DNA from: Rhizobium sp. Root1212
GTDB lineage: Bacteria > Pseudomonadota > Alphaproteobacteria > Rhizobiales > Rhizobiaceae
Direction of reading: 5' to 3'
Length of the DNA: 57,649 bases
Assembly: GCF_001424985.1 (NCBI RefSeq)
Contig: NZ_LMDA01000014.1
Location: 375-58,023, forward strand
The translations under genes and the position numbers were made by a program. The notes beneath the pieces are model-generated. The model did not search any database. It saw nothing but the letters and a program-made list of their open reading frames with translations, and was not told the origin of the DNA. Positions within the stretch are counted from its first letter, which is position 1. Each line of letters starts with the position of its first letter. Of the stretch, positions 1-6,987 are shown in pieces.

Positions 1-108
1 CTTTCCGACAGCCAGCGCGGCTATGTCGAAGCCCAGCTCAAGCTATTCGACACCTGGTATGCCGAATGGAGCAAGCTCCCCGGCGCCGTCCAGAAGTACA
101 AGGCGTAA
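1..108 (+). CDS. C-terminal end of an unidentified protein
   Basis: The window opens inside an open reading frame in frame 1 that ends with TAA at 106-108 and encodes the last 35 residues of a protein. The tail is amphipathic and rich in Lys, Tyr and Trp, with FDTWYAEWSKLPG in the middle. I do not recognise the family from this fragment. The gene is followed by a RIME-type repeat and then by the end of a convergent dehydrogenase gene, so nothing in the context assigns a role. Confidence 0.6.
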   Translation, partial: LSDSQRGYVEAQLKLFDTWYAEWSKLPGAVQKYKA

Positions 109-200
109 GCCGCCGTCGCAAAATGCGACAACCGAGATGTGCAAAAGGGGCCGAAAGGGCCCCTTTTCAATGGGATGGCAGGTCCACCTCCCTCTCTATC

Positions 201-287
201 GTCATCCTCGGCCTCGTGCCGAGGATCTTCCAGCCTCTCCACAGTCGCGGAGACCCGGCAGATGCTCGGGACAAGCCCGAGCATGAC
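201..287. repeat. RIME-type palindromic repeat, copy A
   Basis: An 87-bp intergenic element bounded by GTCAT and ATGAC. It contains two hairpins: ATCCTCGGC/GCCGAGGAT near 203-225 and ATGCTCGGG/CCCGAGCAT near 261-285. It matches copies at 11715-11805 and 16938-17025 in architecture, outer ends and the CTTCCAGCC linker. Elements of this kind are known in rhizobia as RIME (Rhizobium-specific intergenic mosaic elements). Here it lies between two convergent genes and could act as an mRNA-stabilising or terminating structure. Confidence 0.8.
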
Positions 288-312
288 GGAGAGAGGCCGT
301 TCGAAAGTCCCA

Positions 313-1350
313 TCAAGCGATGGCGTCGAGCCCCAACTCCTCCAGCCGGTCGAGCTGCTTCATCTCGTCGGCCGTCAGCGTGACGCCCTTGTCCGTCGAG
401 ACCGCGCGGGCGGCATATCGACGCTGCGAGGGCAGGCGTGCGCCCTGGCCGGCGATCGCCTCGAACAGGGTTTCGGCGCGGGCAAAGGGATCACCGTCAC
501 GGCCGGCGGCAAAGGCCTGCGGCGAGAAGGCGAGGATGAGTTCGCCATGGCGCGGCGCAAGTGTCGTGGTGCCGAGATAGTCGAGTACTTCCGGGCTCGT
601 CATGTCGCCGATCATGATGCCGGCCAGAAGCTCGATCATCGTCGAGATGGCGGAACCCTTGTGGCCGCCGAAGGGCAGCATGGCGCCGGCGAGCGCGGCT
701 TCCGGCTCCGTCGTCGGCTTGCCGTCGGCATCGATCGCCCAGCCTTCCGGCAGGGATTTGCCGGCGCGGCGATGCAGTTCGATCTCGCCGCGGGCGGCGA
801 CCGAGGTTGCGAAATCGAAGACGTAAGGCGAGCTGCCCGAACGGGGCCAGCCGAAGGCGAAAGGATTGGTGCCGAGCAGTGGCTTGGTGCCGCCGGAGGG
901 GGCGACCGTGGCATAGCTCGGGCACATGACGAGGGCAGCTAGGCCACGTTCCGTCACCGCCTCGACCTCCGGCCACAGCGCCGAGAAATGGGTGCAGTCG
1001 TTGATCACCAGTGCGGCAAGCCCGCAGGTGCGCGCCCGCTCGGCAAGCGCCGAGACGCCAAGCTCGAACGCCGGATTGGCAAAACCGCCCTTGGCATCGA
1101 CCTTGACGATGGCCGAGGCCGGCTGCTGCACCAGCTCGGGCTCGGCAAGCGGATTGACCTTGCCGGCCTTGACGGTGCGCAGCGCACCCTCGATGCGGTA
1201 GATGCCGTGGGATTTACAGGCATCGCGCTCGCCCGCGACGATGACGCGCGCCAGCGCGCCGGCCTGGATGTCGTTCAGTCCGCTCTTGCGGAAGATCGTT
1301 TCGACGCGCTGATGCAGCGCCTCAATCGTCAAGGTGGTCGTCTGGGTCAT
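313..1350 (-). CDS. Malate/L-lactate dehydrogenase family (Ldh_2) oxidoreductase
   Basis: This 345-residue protein belongs to the Ldh_2 family of NAD(P)-dependent 2-oxoacid reductases, which includes ureidoglycolate dehydrogenase, sulfolactate dehydrogenase and delta1-piperideine-2-carboxylate reductase. Visible family marks are the N-terminal helical region with SGLNDIQAGALARVIVAGE, SHGIYRIEGAL, the central LLGTNPFAFGWP and the late PFGGHKGSAISTMIELL. The start at 1350 (MTQTTTL) was preferred to an upstream in-frame ATG because of an AGAGACG-like site and the family N-terminus. The substrate cannot be read from sequence; imino-acid reduction would fit the amine-degradation genes next door, but that is inference. 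A palindrome upstream (1383-1403) suggests repressor control. Confidence 0.88.
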   Translation of the reverse strand: MTQTTTLTIEALHQRVETIFRKSGLNDIQAGALARVIVAGERDACKSHGIYRIEGALRTVKAGKVNPLAEPELVQQPASAIVKVDAKGGFANPAFELGVSALAERARTCGLAALVINDCTHFSALWPEVEAVTERGLAALVMCPSYATVAPSGGTKPLLGTNPFAFGWPRSGSSPYVFDFATSVAARGEIELHRRAGKSLPEGWAIDADGKPTTEPEAALAGAMLPFGGHKGSAISTMIELLAGIMIGDMTSPEVLDYLGTTTLAPRHGELILAFSPQAFAAGRDGDPFARAETLFEAIAGQGARLPSQRRYAARAVSTDKGVTLTADEMKQLDRLEELGLDAIA

Positions 1351-1382
1351 GATCGTCTCTCTGCTGGGCGGCCGATTTTGTG

Positions 1383-1403
1383 TTGCATACACAGCGTATA
1401 CAA
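1383..1403. promoter_or_regulatory. Operator-like palindrome upstream of the Ldh_2 gene
   Basis: Inverted repeat with 8-bp arms TTGCATAC and GTATACAA around a 5-bp centre, one mismatch between arms. It lies 33 bp before the Ldh_2 start codon. The TTGTATAC arm resembles sites of FadR-type GntR repressors. The cognate regulator is not identified in this window. Confidence 0.5.
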
Positions 1404-1463
1404 ACTTGGAGCCGACGCAAACCGTGATCTTGTCATAGGTTGATGCGTAGCGCCAAATGGGCT

Positions 1464-1682
1464 TCAGGGCGCGGGCTTGAACGTCCACTTCACGACATAA
1501 TTGCCGTTGCGCTTTCTTTTGGTTTTCGTCTTGACCACGACGGGGCCGCCGAGTTCCCGTTCCGCATCCGCGAAAGCGCGCCGGGCCTCCGCCATGGCCT
1601 TATGATAGCTGCTGTTGTCGCGTCGCGGGCTATTGGCCATCGCCTGCATCAGGGCGATCATATCCTTGGCATCTTCGCCCAT
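1464..1682 (-). CDS. Small basic hypothetical protein
   Basis: A 72-residue open frame starting MGEDAKDMIALMQ. The N-terminal two thirds look helical and Ala/Glu-rich; the C-terminus is a basic patch (KTKTKRKRNGNY) followed by VVKWTFKP. I do not recognise the family. The composition (balanced charges, no stop-codon-driven bias) looks protein-like, but the ribosome-binding site is weak, so it may be spurious or start elsewhere. Confidence 0.45.
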   Translation of the reverse strand: MGEDAKDMIALMQAMANSPRRDNSSYHKAMAEARRAFADAERELGGPVVVKTKTKRKRNGNYVVKWTFKPAP

Positions 1683-1707
1683 GCTGTGATCCGTTCAGGA
1701 CGGCAGG

Positions 1708-1854
1708 TCAGACATCTTGCCTGCCGTCGAATTGCGAGTTGGCTTCCAGTTGGCGGTCATTGGAGAGAAGGCCGCGGGCCGCTCCGATGATCCCCGCCCA
1801 GCAGGTCAGGGAAATCAGTATCGCAACAATCAGTCCACGCAAGCGAATCGTCAT
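1708..1854 (-). CDS. Small single-pass membrane protein
   Basis: A 48-residue protein starting MTIRLRG, with one hydrophobic helix (about residues 8-26, LIVAILISLTCWAGIIGAA) after a short basic N-terminus and a polar tail. The ATG at 1854 is preceded by AGGAC at a good distance, so the upstream in-frame ATGs are not needed. Positive-inside reasoning places the N-terminus in the cytoplasm. No family is recognised. Confidence 0.5.
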   Translation of the reverse strand: MTIRLRGLIVAILISLTCWAGIIGAARGLLSNDRQLEANSQFDGRQDV

Positions 1855-1981
1855 CAACAGGTCCTGGGTCATTCTCGGGCGGCAACACCTGCACATCCGG
1901 TGTGGCATGAATAGGCCGGCAGACTTCACGATTTCGCTATCCAAGACATTCAAAATTGAGCAATCGGTGATTTTGCCGTGA

Positions 1982-2530
1982 TCAGAAACTCGGTGGCGTG
2001 CAGGCGCTGATGACCTCGCAAGCTACCGGCCCGACGCAGCGGAAACGGTGGGGACGGTGGCTTTCGAAATAATAGGCATCGCCTGGACCAAGGATGCGCC
2101 GCTCGTCGCCGACGGTGATCTCCATGCGGCCGGAAAGCACGATGCCGCCTTCCTCGCCCTCATGGGCCAGCAGCACCTTGCCGGTATCGGCGCCGGGCTG
2201 GTAGCACTCCTTCAGGATCTGCAGGCTGCGGCCGAACAGGTTTTCGCCGATCTGCCGGTAGGAAATCGGCCCCTTGCCGATCTCCGTCAGTTCGTCCGCC
2301 TGATAGAAGGCCTTTTTCGGCCGGTCGGGCTCGAAGGCGAAGAATTCCGCCAGGCCGATGGGGATGCCGTCAAGGATGCGCTTCAACGCCCCGACCGAGG
2401 GATTTGCGGCGTTGGATTCGATCAGCGAGATCGTCGAATTGGTCACGCCCGCGCGTCTTGCGAGTTCGCGTTGCGACATATTGCGCGCCATGCGCAGGTG
2501 CCTGAGCCTGCCTCCGATATCCACCGACAT
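1982..2530 (-). CDS. puuR: XRE-cupin transcriptional regulator (PuuR-like)
   Basis: A 182-residue regulator with an N-terminal helix-turn-helix of the XRE/Cro type (about residues 7-60, with NMSQRELARRAGVTNSTISLIE) and a C-terminal cupin barrel (about 110-175, with HEGEEGGIVLSGRMEITVG and PGDAYYFES). This is the architecture of PuuR, the putrescine-responsive repressor. The ATG at 2530 has a strong AGGAGGAACGCC site. It is divergent from the aminotransferase-ligase-oxidase genes that follow, so it most likely represses them and senses an amine or amino acid. The gene name is assigned by domain type and context, not by proven orthology. Confidence 0.82.
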   Translation of the reverse strand: MSVDIGGRLRHLRMARNMSQRELARRAGVTNSTISLIESNAANPSVGALKRILDGIPIGLAEFFAFEPDRPKKAFYQADELTEIGKGPISYRQIGENLFGRSLQILKECYQPGADTGKVLLAHEGEEGGIVLSGRMEITVGDERRILGPGDAYYFESHRPHRFRCVGPVACEVISACTPPSF

Positions 2531-2552
2531 GGCGTTCCTCCTGTTTTCCTTG

Positions 2553-2612
2553 TTCGAAATATCGAAACATCCACTGCGCCAGTTCAATAATTTCAATGTG
2601 TTGATGTCAACA
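2553..2612. promoter_or_regulatory. Palindromes in the divergent puuR-aminotransferase intergenic region
   Basis: Two inverted repeats lie between the divergent genes: TTCGA-AATA-TCGAA at 2553-2566 and TGTTGA-TG-TCAACA at 2599-2612. Both have perfect arms. Either could be the operator of the cupin-HTH regulator, and their position would allow control in both directions. Function is inferred from position only. Confidence 0.4.
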
Positions 2613-2674
2613 AGAAAAGGACTTGTTCGGAAATCGAAAGCATGGCGTCAATCGGCCATCAGAGGAGATTTGCC

Positions 2675-4012
2675 ATGAACGTTCACAACAAGCCCAATGC
2701 GCCGGTGCTCGACAGTTACTGGATGCCGTTTACCGCCAACCGCCAGTTCAAGGCTGCCCCGCGGCTGCTCGCGTCTGCCGAGGGCATGCATTACACAAGC
2801 ACCGACGGCCGTACCGTTCTGGATGGCACCGCAGGCCTCTGGTGCGTCAATGCCGGCCACGGCCGCCGCCAGATCGCCGCCGCCGTCGAGCGTCAGCTGA
2901 CGCAGATGGATTTTGCGCCCTCCTTCCAGATGGGCCACCCGATCGCCTTCGACTTCGCCGAGCGTCTGGCCGAGATCGCGCCGGGACCGGAGGGCAACAA
3001 GCTCGACCGGGTGTTCTTCACCGGCTCCGGCTCGGAATCGGTCGATACGGCGCTGAAGATCGCCATCGCCTACCAGCGCGCCATCGGTCAGGGCACGCGA
3101 ACCCGGCTCATCGGCCGCGAGCGTGGCTATCATGGCGTGGGCTTCGGCGGCATTTCGGTCGGCGGCATCGTCAACAACCGCCGCGTCTTCCCGCAGCTTC
3201 CCGGCTCCGACCACCTGCGCCACACCCATGACCTTTCCCGCAACGCCTTCGTCAAGGGACAGCCAGAACACGGCGCCGAACTGGCCGACGATCTGGAGCG
3301 GCTGGTGGCGCTGCATGGCGCGGAAACCATCGCCGCCTGCATCGTAGAACCGGTCGCCGGCTCGACCGGCGTGCTCATTCCGCCGAAGGGCTATCTCGAT
3401 CGCCTCCGCGCGATCTGCGACCGCCACGGCATTCTTCTGATCTTCGATGAGGTCATCACCGGTTTCGGCCGCCTCGGGGCTGCCTTCGCCACCGATTATT
3501 TCGGCGTGACGCCGGATATCGTCACGACCGCCAAGGGCCTCACCAACGGCGCAATCCCGATGGGGGCTGTCTTTGCCAGCCGCAAGGTGCATGACGCGCT
3601 GATGCACGGCCCGGAAAACGTGATCGAGCTGTTCCACGGCTACACCTATTCCGGCCATCCGGCTGCCTGCGCCGCCGGTATCGCCACCCTCGATATCTAC
3701 CGCGACGAGGGGCTGCTCACCCGCGCCGCCGAATTGCAGGACGACTGGCATGCCGCCCTGCACTCGCTGAAGGGCTTGCCGCATGTGATCGACATCCGCA
3801 CCATCGGCCTGATCGCCGGCATCGAGCTTGCCTCGCGCGACGGTGCGCCGGGAGCGCGGGCCTATGACGTCTTCGTCGATTGCTTCGAAAAGGGTCTGCT
3901 GATCCGCGTCACCGGCGATATCGTCGCCTTCTCGCCGCCGCTGATCGCGGAAAAATCCCATATCGAGCAGCTCGTCTCGATCTTCGGCGACGCGTTGAAA
4001 CGCGCCGCCTGA
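2675..4012 (+). CDS. Omega-amino acid--pyruvate aminotransferase (class III, PLP)
   Basis: A 445-residue class III aminotransferase. The N-terminus (SYWMPFTANRQFK, then DGTAGLWCVNAGHGR at about 50-64) is characteristic of beta-alanine/omega-amino acid:pyruvate transaminases (AptA type). The PLP-site motif LIFDEVITGFGR is at about 255-266 and the Schiff-base lysine is about K287 in TTAKGLTNGAIPMG. ATG 2675 follows AGAGGAGA. It is the first gene of the divergent polyamine-type operon and probably moves an amino group from a diamine or omega-amino acid onto pyruvate. Exact substrate (putrescine, beta-alanine, GABA) is not decided by sequence. Confidence 0.9.
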   Translation: MNVHNKPNAPVLDSYWMPFTANRQFKAAPRLLASAEGMHYTSTDGRTVLDGTAGLWCVNAGHGRRQIAAAVERQLTQMDFAPSFQMGHPIAFDFAERLAEIAPGPEGNKLDRVFFTGSGSESVDTALKIAIAYQRAIGQGTRTRLIGRERGYHGVGFGGISVGGIVNNRRVFPQLPGSDHLRHTHDLSRNAFVKGQPEHGAELADDLERLVALHGAETIAACIVEPVAGSTGVLIPPKGYLDRLRAICDRHGILLIFDEVITGFGRLGAAFATDYFGVTPDIVTTAKGLTNGAIPMGAVFASRKVHDALMHGPENVIELFHGYTYSGHPAACAAGIATLDIYRDEGLLTRAAELQDDWHAALHSLKGLPHVIDIRTIGLIAGIELASRDGAPGARAYDVFVDCFEKGLLIRVTGDIVAFSPPLIAEKSHIEQLVSIFGDALKRAA

Positions 4013-4130
4013 CACCGCCGGCGGTGGATTGTCCGCCGCTGGACTTCTCCGGCTTTTTGCCGCAAAGCCTAGGGAATTGTCTTCTCAAGGCTTTGCGGCC
4101 GGATTTTCAATGCCCGATGGAGCGCCCGTC

Positions 4131-5465
4131 ATGAATGCAGACCAGTCCCCCAGAACCTCGGCGGCAATGGGGGCGCATGTGTTTGCGGCGATCACCGACA
4201 TGAACGGCATTTTTCGCGGCAAGCGGGTTCCGGCCGAAAAGCTTTCGAAGCTTGAGAAGGAGGGCATCCGCATGCCGCTCTCCTCGATCGGCGTCGATGT
4301 CTGGGGCACCGATGTCGCCGGAACGAAATTGACGCTGGAGCGGGGCGATCTCGATGGCATCTGCATGCCGACCGGGCGCGGGCCTCTCGATCTCGGCTTC
4401 GGCGGACCCGTCCTGCCGATGTGGATGACGAAGGAAGACGGCACGCCCTATTTCGCCGATGGCCGCCATCTGCTCGCCGATATTCTGGCGCGCTACAAGA
4501 AGGTCGGTCTGACGCCGATGGTGGCGACCGAGGTCGAGTTCTTCCTGATCGATCCGCACTCGGAGCGTCCGGCACCGGCCCATGGCGGCCCTGGCAGCCC
4601 GCCGCGGGAGTTCGACAATATCTATTCGCTGGAAGAGTTGAACGAGGTCGGCCCGTTTCTCGACGAGGTCTATGCCACGGCGCAAGCCTGCGGCATAACC
4701 GTCGATGCGGCGATTGCCGAAGGGGCGGGGCGCCAGTTCGAGTTCAATCTTGTGCATCAGGCCGATGCGCTGAAGGCTGCGGAAGACACGCTCTATTTCA
4801 AGCATATCCTGCGCAACATCGCCCGCCGTCATGGCTTCCTCGCCTGCTTCATGGCCAAGCCCTACCCGGATTTCGCCGGCAGCGGCCTGCATGTGCATTT
4901 TTCGATGCTGGATGCGCAGGGGCGCAACGTCTTCGACGACGGCACGGCGCGTGGATCGGATATCATGCTCGGCGCGGTCGGCGGCCTGCTCGACAGCATG
5001 GCCGATATGACGCTGATCTTTGCGCCGCATCTCAATTCCTACCGCCGGCTTTGCCGTGGCGGGCTCGCACCGACCACGGTCGGCTGGGGTTATGAAAACC
5101 GCACCGCGGCGCTGCGCATTCCCGGCGGGCCCAATGCCGCCCGCCGCATCGAACACCGCGTCGCCGGCATCGATGCCAATCCCTTACTCGTGCTCGCGGC
5201 AATCCTCGCCGGCGCGCTCGACGGCATTGTCCGCAAGCTCACGCCGGCAGCGCCGGTCGGCACCAATTCGCACGAACTGGAACTGCCGATGCTCGCCAAG
5301 GACTGGCGGCAGGCTCTGGAGCGTTTCGAGACCGCCGAGAGCACCGGCCGCCTTCTCGATCCCGAATTCGTCGCCTGCTTCGCCGCCTGCAAGCAGCAGG
5401 AGCAGGACGTCTTCGCCTCGAAGGTGACCGATTTCGAAATCGCCACCTACCGCCATTCCGTCTAA
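4131..5465 (+). CDS. puuA: Glutamine synthetase-like gamma-glutamylpolyamine synthetase
   Basis: A 444-residue member of the glutamine synthetase superfamily of the type III/PuuA branch. It has the beta-grasp N-domain (about 20-110) and the catalytic domain with EVEFFLIDP, the GLHVHFSM substrate/ATP loop, and NRTAALRIPGGPN with the conserved arginines. PuuA ligases ATP-dependently couple glutamate to putrescine or related amines, the first step of the gamma-glutamyl route. ATG 4131 has GGAG eight bases upstream and was preferred to the ATG at 4110. It sits between the aminotransferase and a PuuB-like oxidase, which supports amine rather than ammonia as the acceptor. Confidence 0.85.
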   Translation: MNADQSPRTSAAMGAHVFAAITDMNGIFRGKRVPAEKLSKLEKEGIRMPLSSIGVDVWGTDVAGTKLTLERGDLDGICMPTGRGPLDLGFGGPVLPMWMTKEDGTPYFADGRHLLADILARYKKVGLTPMVATEVEFFLIDPHSERPAPAHGGPGSPPREFDNIYSLEELNEVGPFLDEVYATAQACGITVDAAIAEGAGRQFEFNLVHQADALKAAEDTLYFKHILRNIARRHGFLACFMAKPYPDFAGSGLHVHFSMLDAQGRNVFDDGTARGSDIMLGAVGGLLDSMADMTLIFAPHLNSYRRLCRGGLAPTTVGWGYENRTAALRIPGGPNAARRIEHRVAGIDANPLLVLAAILAGALDGIVRKLTPAAPVGTNSHELELPMLAKDWRQALERFETAESTGRLLDPEFVACFAACKQQEQDVFASKVTDFEIATYRHSV

Positions 5466-5477
5466 CCGAGATCAGGC

Positions 5478-6767
5478 ATGGCCGAGCCCTACTGCAAATC
5501 CTATTATGCCGCGACCGCCAACCCCGTCGCGCCCTTCGCCAGGTTGGAAGGCGACCTCGATGTCGATGTCGCGATCATCGGCGGCGGCTTCACCGGCGTT
5601 TCGACGGCGCTCGGACTGGCGGAAAAGGGCGTCTCTGTGGCGCTTCTCGAAGCCAATCTGATCGGATGGGGCGCATCGAGCCGCAATGGCGGCCAGATCA
5701 CCGGCTCGCTTTCCGGCGACCGGGCGATGCTGAAGCAGTTCCGCCGCGTACTGGGCGATGGCGTCGATGATTTCGTCTGGAACCTGCGCTGGCGCGGTCA
5801 CGAAATCATCCGCAATAGGGTCGAAAAATACGGCATCGCCTGCGACCTGAAATTCGGCCACATGCACGCCGCCTTCAAGCCCTCCCATGTCGGCGAGCTG
5901 GAGGAGATGCACCGGCTGGCGCTTGCCCACGGCATGGGCGATGAGGTGGAGCTGGTTCGGGGCGATGCGGTACGGGACATCGTCGATACCGATCTCTACG
6001 TCGCCGGGCTCGTCAACCGGCGCAACATGCACGTCCATTCGCTGAACCTCTGCCTCGGCGAGGCGGATGCGGCCCGAAGCCTCGGCGCCCGTATCTTCGC
6101 CGATACGCGAGTGCAGGACATCCGCCATGGCCGCCGCGTGGAGCTGATGACCAATGGCGGCCGGGTGCGGGCGGACAAGGTGCTGCTGGCCGGCAATGCC
6201 TCGCACAGGCTGGCGCGCGGCAGGCTCGCCGGGCTGCTTTTCCCGGCAACGCTCGGCATCATCACCACCGAACCGCTCTCCGAAGAGATGGCCCGCCGCC
6301 TTAACCCGCAGGATCTGGCCGTCTACGATACCCGCTTCGTGCTCGACTACTACCGCCTGACCGCCGATCGTCGCCTGCTGTTCGGCAGCGGCACCAACTA
6401 TACCGGCCGGGAGAGCGGCAGCGTCGAGCGGGAGCTTCGCCCGGCACTGGAAAAGACCTTTCCCCAATTGAAAGGCATCGGCATCGATTTCGCCTGGCAG
6501 GGGCAGGATGGCATCACCATCAACCGCATCCCGCAGTTTGGCCGCCTCAGCGACAATGTCTTCTATGCGCAGGGCTATTCCGGCCATGGCGTCGCCACCT
6601 CCCATATCGTCGGGGAGATCATGACCTCGGCGCTGACCGGGAACCCACGCGAATTCGATATCTTCGCCAGCGCCCGTCACTGGCGGCTGCCGGTCGGCCG
6701 TTTCCTCGGCAATCAGGCGCTGGCGATCGGCATGTGGTATTTCCAGCAGCGCGAAAAATTCCGCTGA
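5478..6767 (+). CDS. puuB: FAD-dependent amine oxidase, PuuB-like (DAO family)
   Basis: A 429-residue DAO-family flavoprotein. The FAD-binding Rossmann motif IIGGGFTGVSTALGLAEKG is at about 32-50, followed by GASSRNGGQITGSLSGD, the typical PuuB/glycine-oxidase region. The C-terminal AQGYSGHGVATSHIVGEI is the second FAD-contact region. PuuB oxidises gamma-glutamylputrescine to the aldehyde with O2. It begins 12 bp after the puuA-like gene and closes the operon; no aldehyde dehydrogenase or gamma-glutamyl-GABA hydrolase (PuuC, PuuD) is seen nearby, so later steps must be encoded elsewhere. Confidence 0.87.
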   Translation: MAEPYCKSYYAATANPVAPFARLEGDLDVDVAIIGGGFTGVSTALGLAEKGVSVALLEANLIGWGASSRNGGQITGSLSGDRAMLKQFRRVLGDGVDDFVWNLRWRGHEIIRNRVEKYGIACDLKFGHMHAAFKPSHVGELEEMHRLALAHGMGDEVELVRGDAVRDIVDTDLYVAGLVNRRNMHVHSLNLCLGEADAARSLGARIFADTRVQDIRHGRRVELMTNGGRVRADKVLLAGNASHRLARGRLAGLLFPATLGIITTEPLSEEMARRLNPQDLAVYDTRFVLDYYRLTADRRLLFGSGTNYTGRESGSVERELRPALEKTFPQLKGIGIDFAWQGQDGITINRIPQFGRLSDNVFYAQGYSGHGVATSHIVGEIMTSALTGNPREFDIFASARHWRLPVGRFLGNQALAIGMWYFQQREKFR

Positions 6768-6868
6768 ACCGCCCGGCGAAATTCGCTCTTCCTATCAGCC
6801 TCAGGCAAGCCTCTTCGCGCATGAATGGCACACTGCGCGCAGAAGCGGGTGTGCCGATTCTCTCTGAA

Positions 6869-6926
6869 ATTGTAGTCAAGTACTTATTTATACTGCATTT
6901 TCTTGACAGCTTTCGAAGCCCTTCGA
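6869..6926 (+). promoter_or_regulatory. AT-rich probable promoter region of the repeat-protein gene
   Basis: A short AT-rich island (6869-6903, with TATACT-like bases) in otherwise GC-rich sequence, followed by a perfect inverted repeat TCGAAG-CC-CTTCGA at 6913-6926. It lies 60-120 bp before the start of the repeat-protein gene. No -35/-10 pair with normal spacing can be fixed with confidence. Confidence 0.35.
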
Positions 6927-6987
6927 TGCACGCGGCCATGCCTTGCGCGCCGGCGCCTCCGTGATCAGATACCAAAGGGCTTCGTTT

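Noticed and set aside
201..287. tRNA-like or attachment-site structure in the repeat
   Set aside because: No cloverleaf or anticodon arm; the two-hairpin layout and further copies fit a RIME-type element.
2648..4015. 455-codon minus-strand frame opposite the aminotransferase
   Set aside because: Shadow of a GC-rich coding gene; the plus-strand frame has all class III aminotransferase motifs.
5472..6680. 402-codon minus-strand frame opposite the PuuB-like gene
   Set aside because: Low-complexity antisense reading without start signal; the FAD motifs are on the plus strand.
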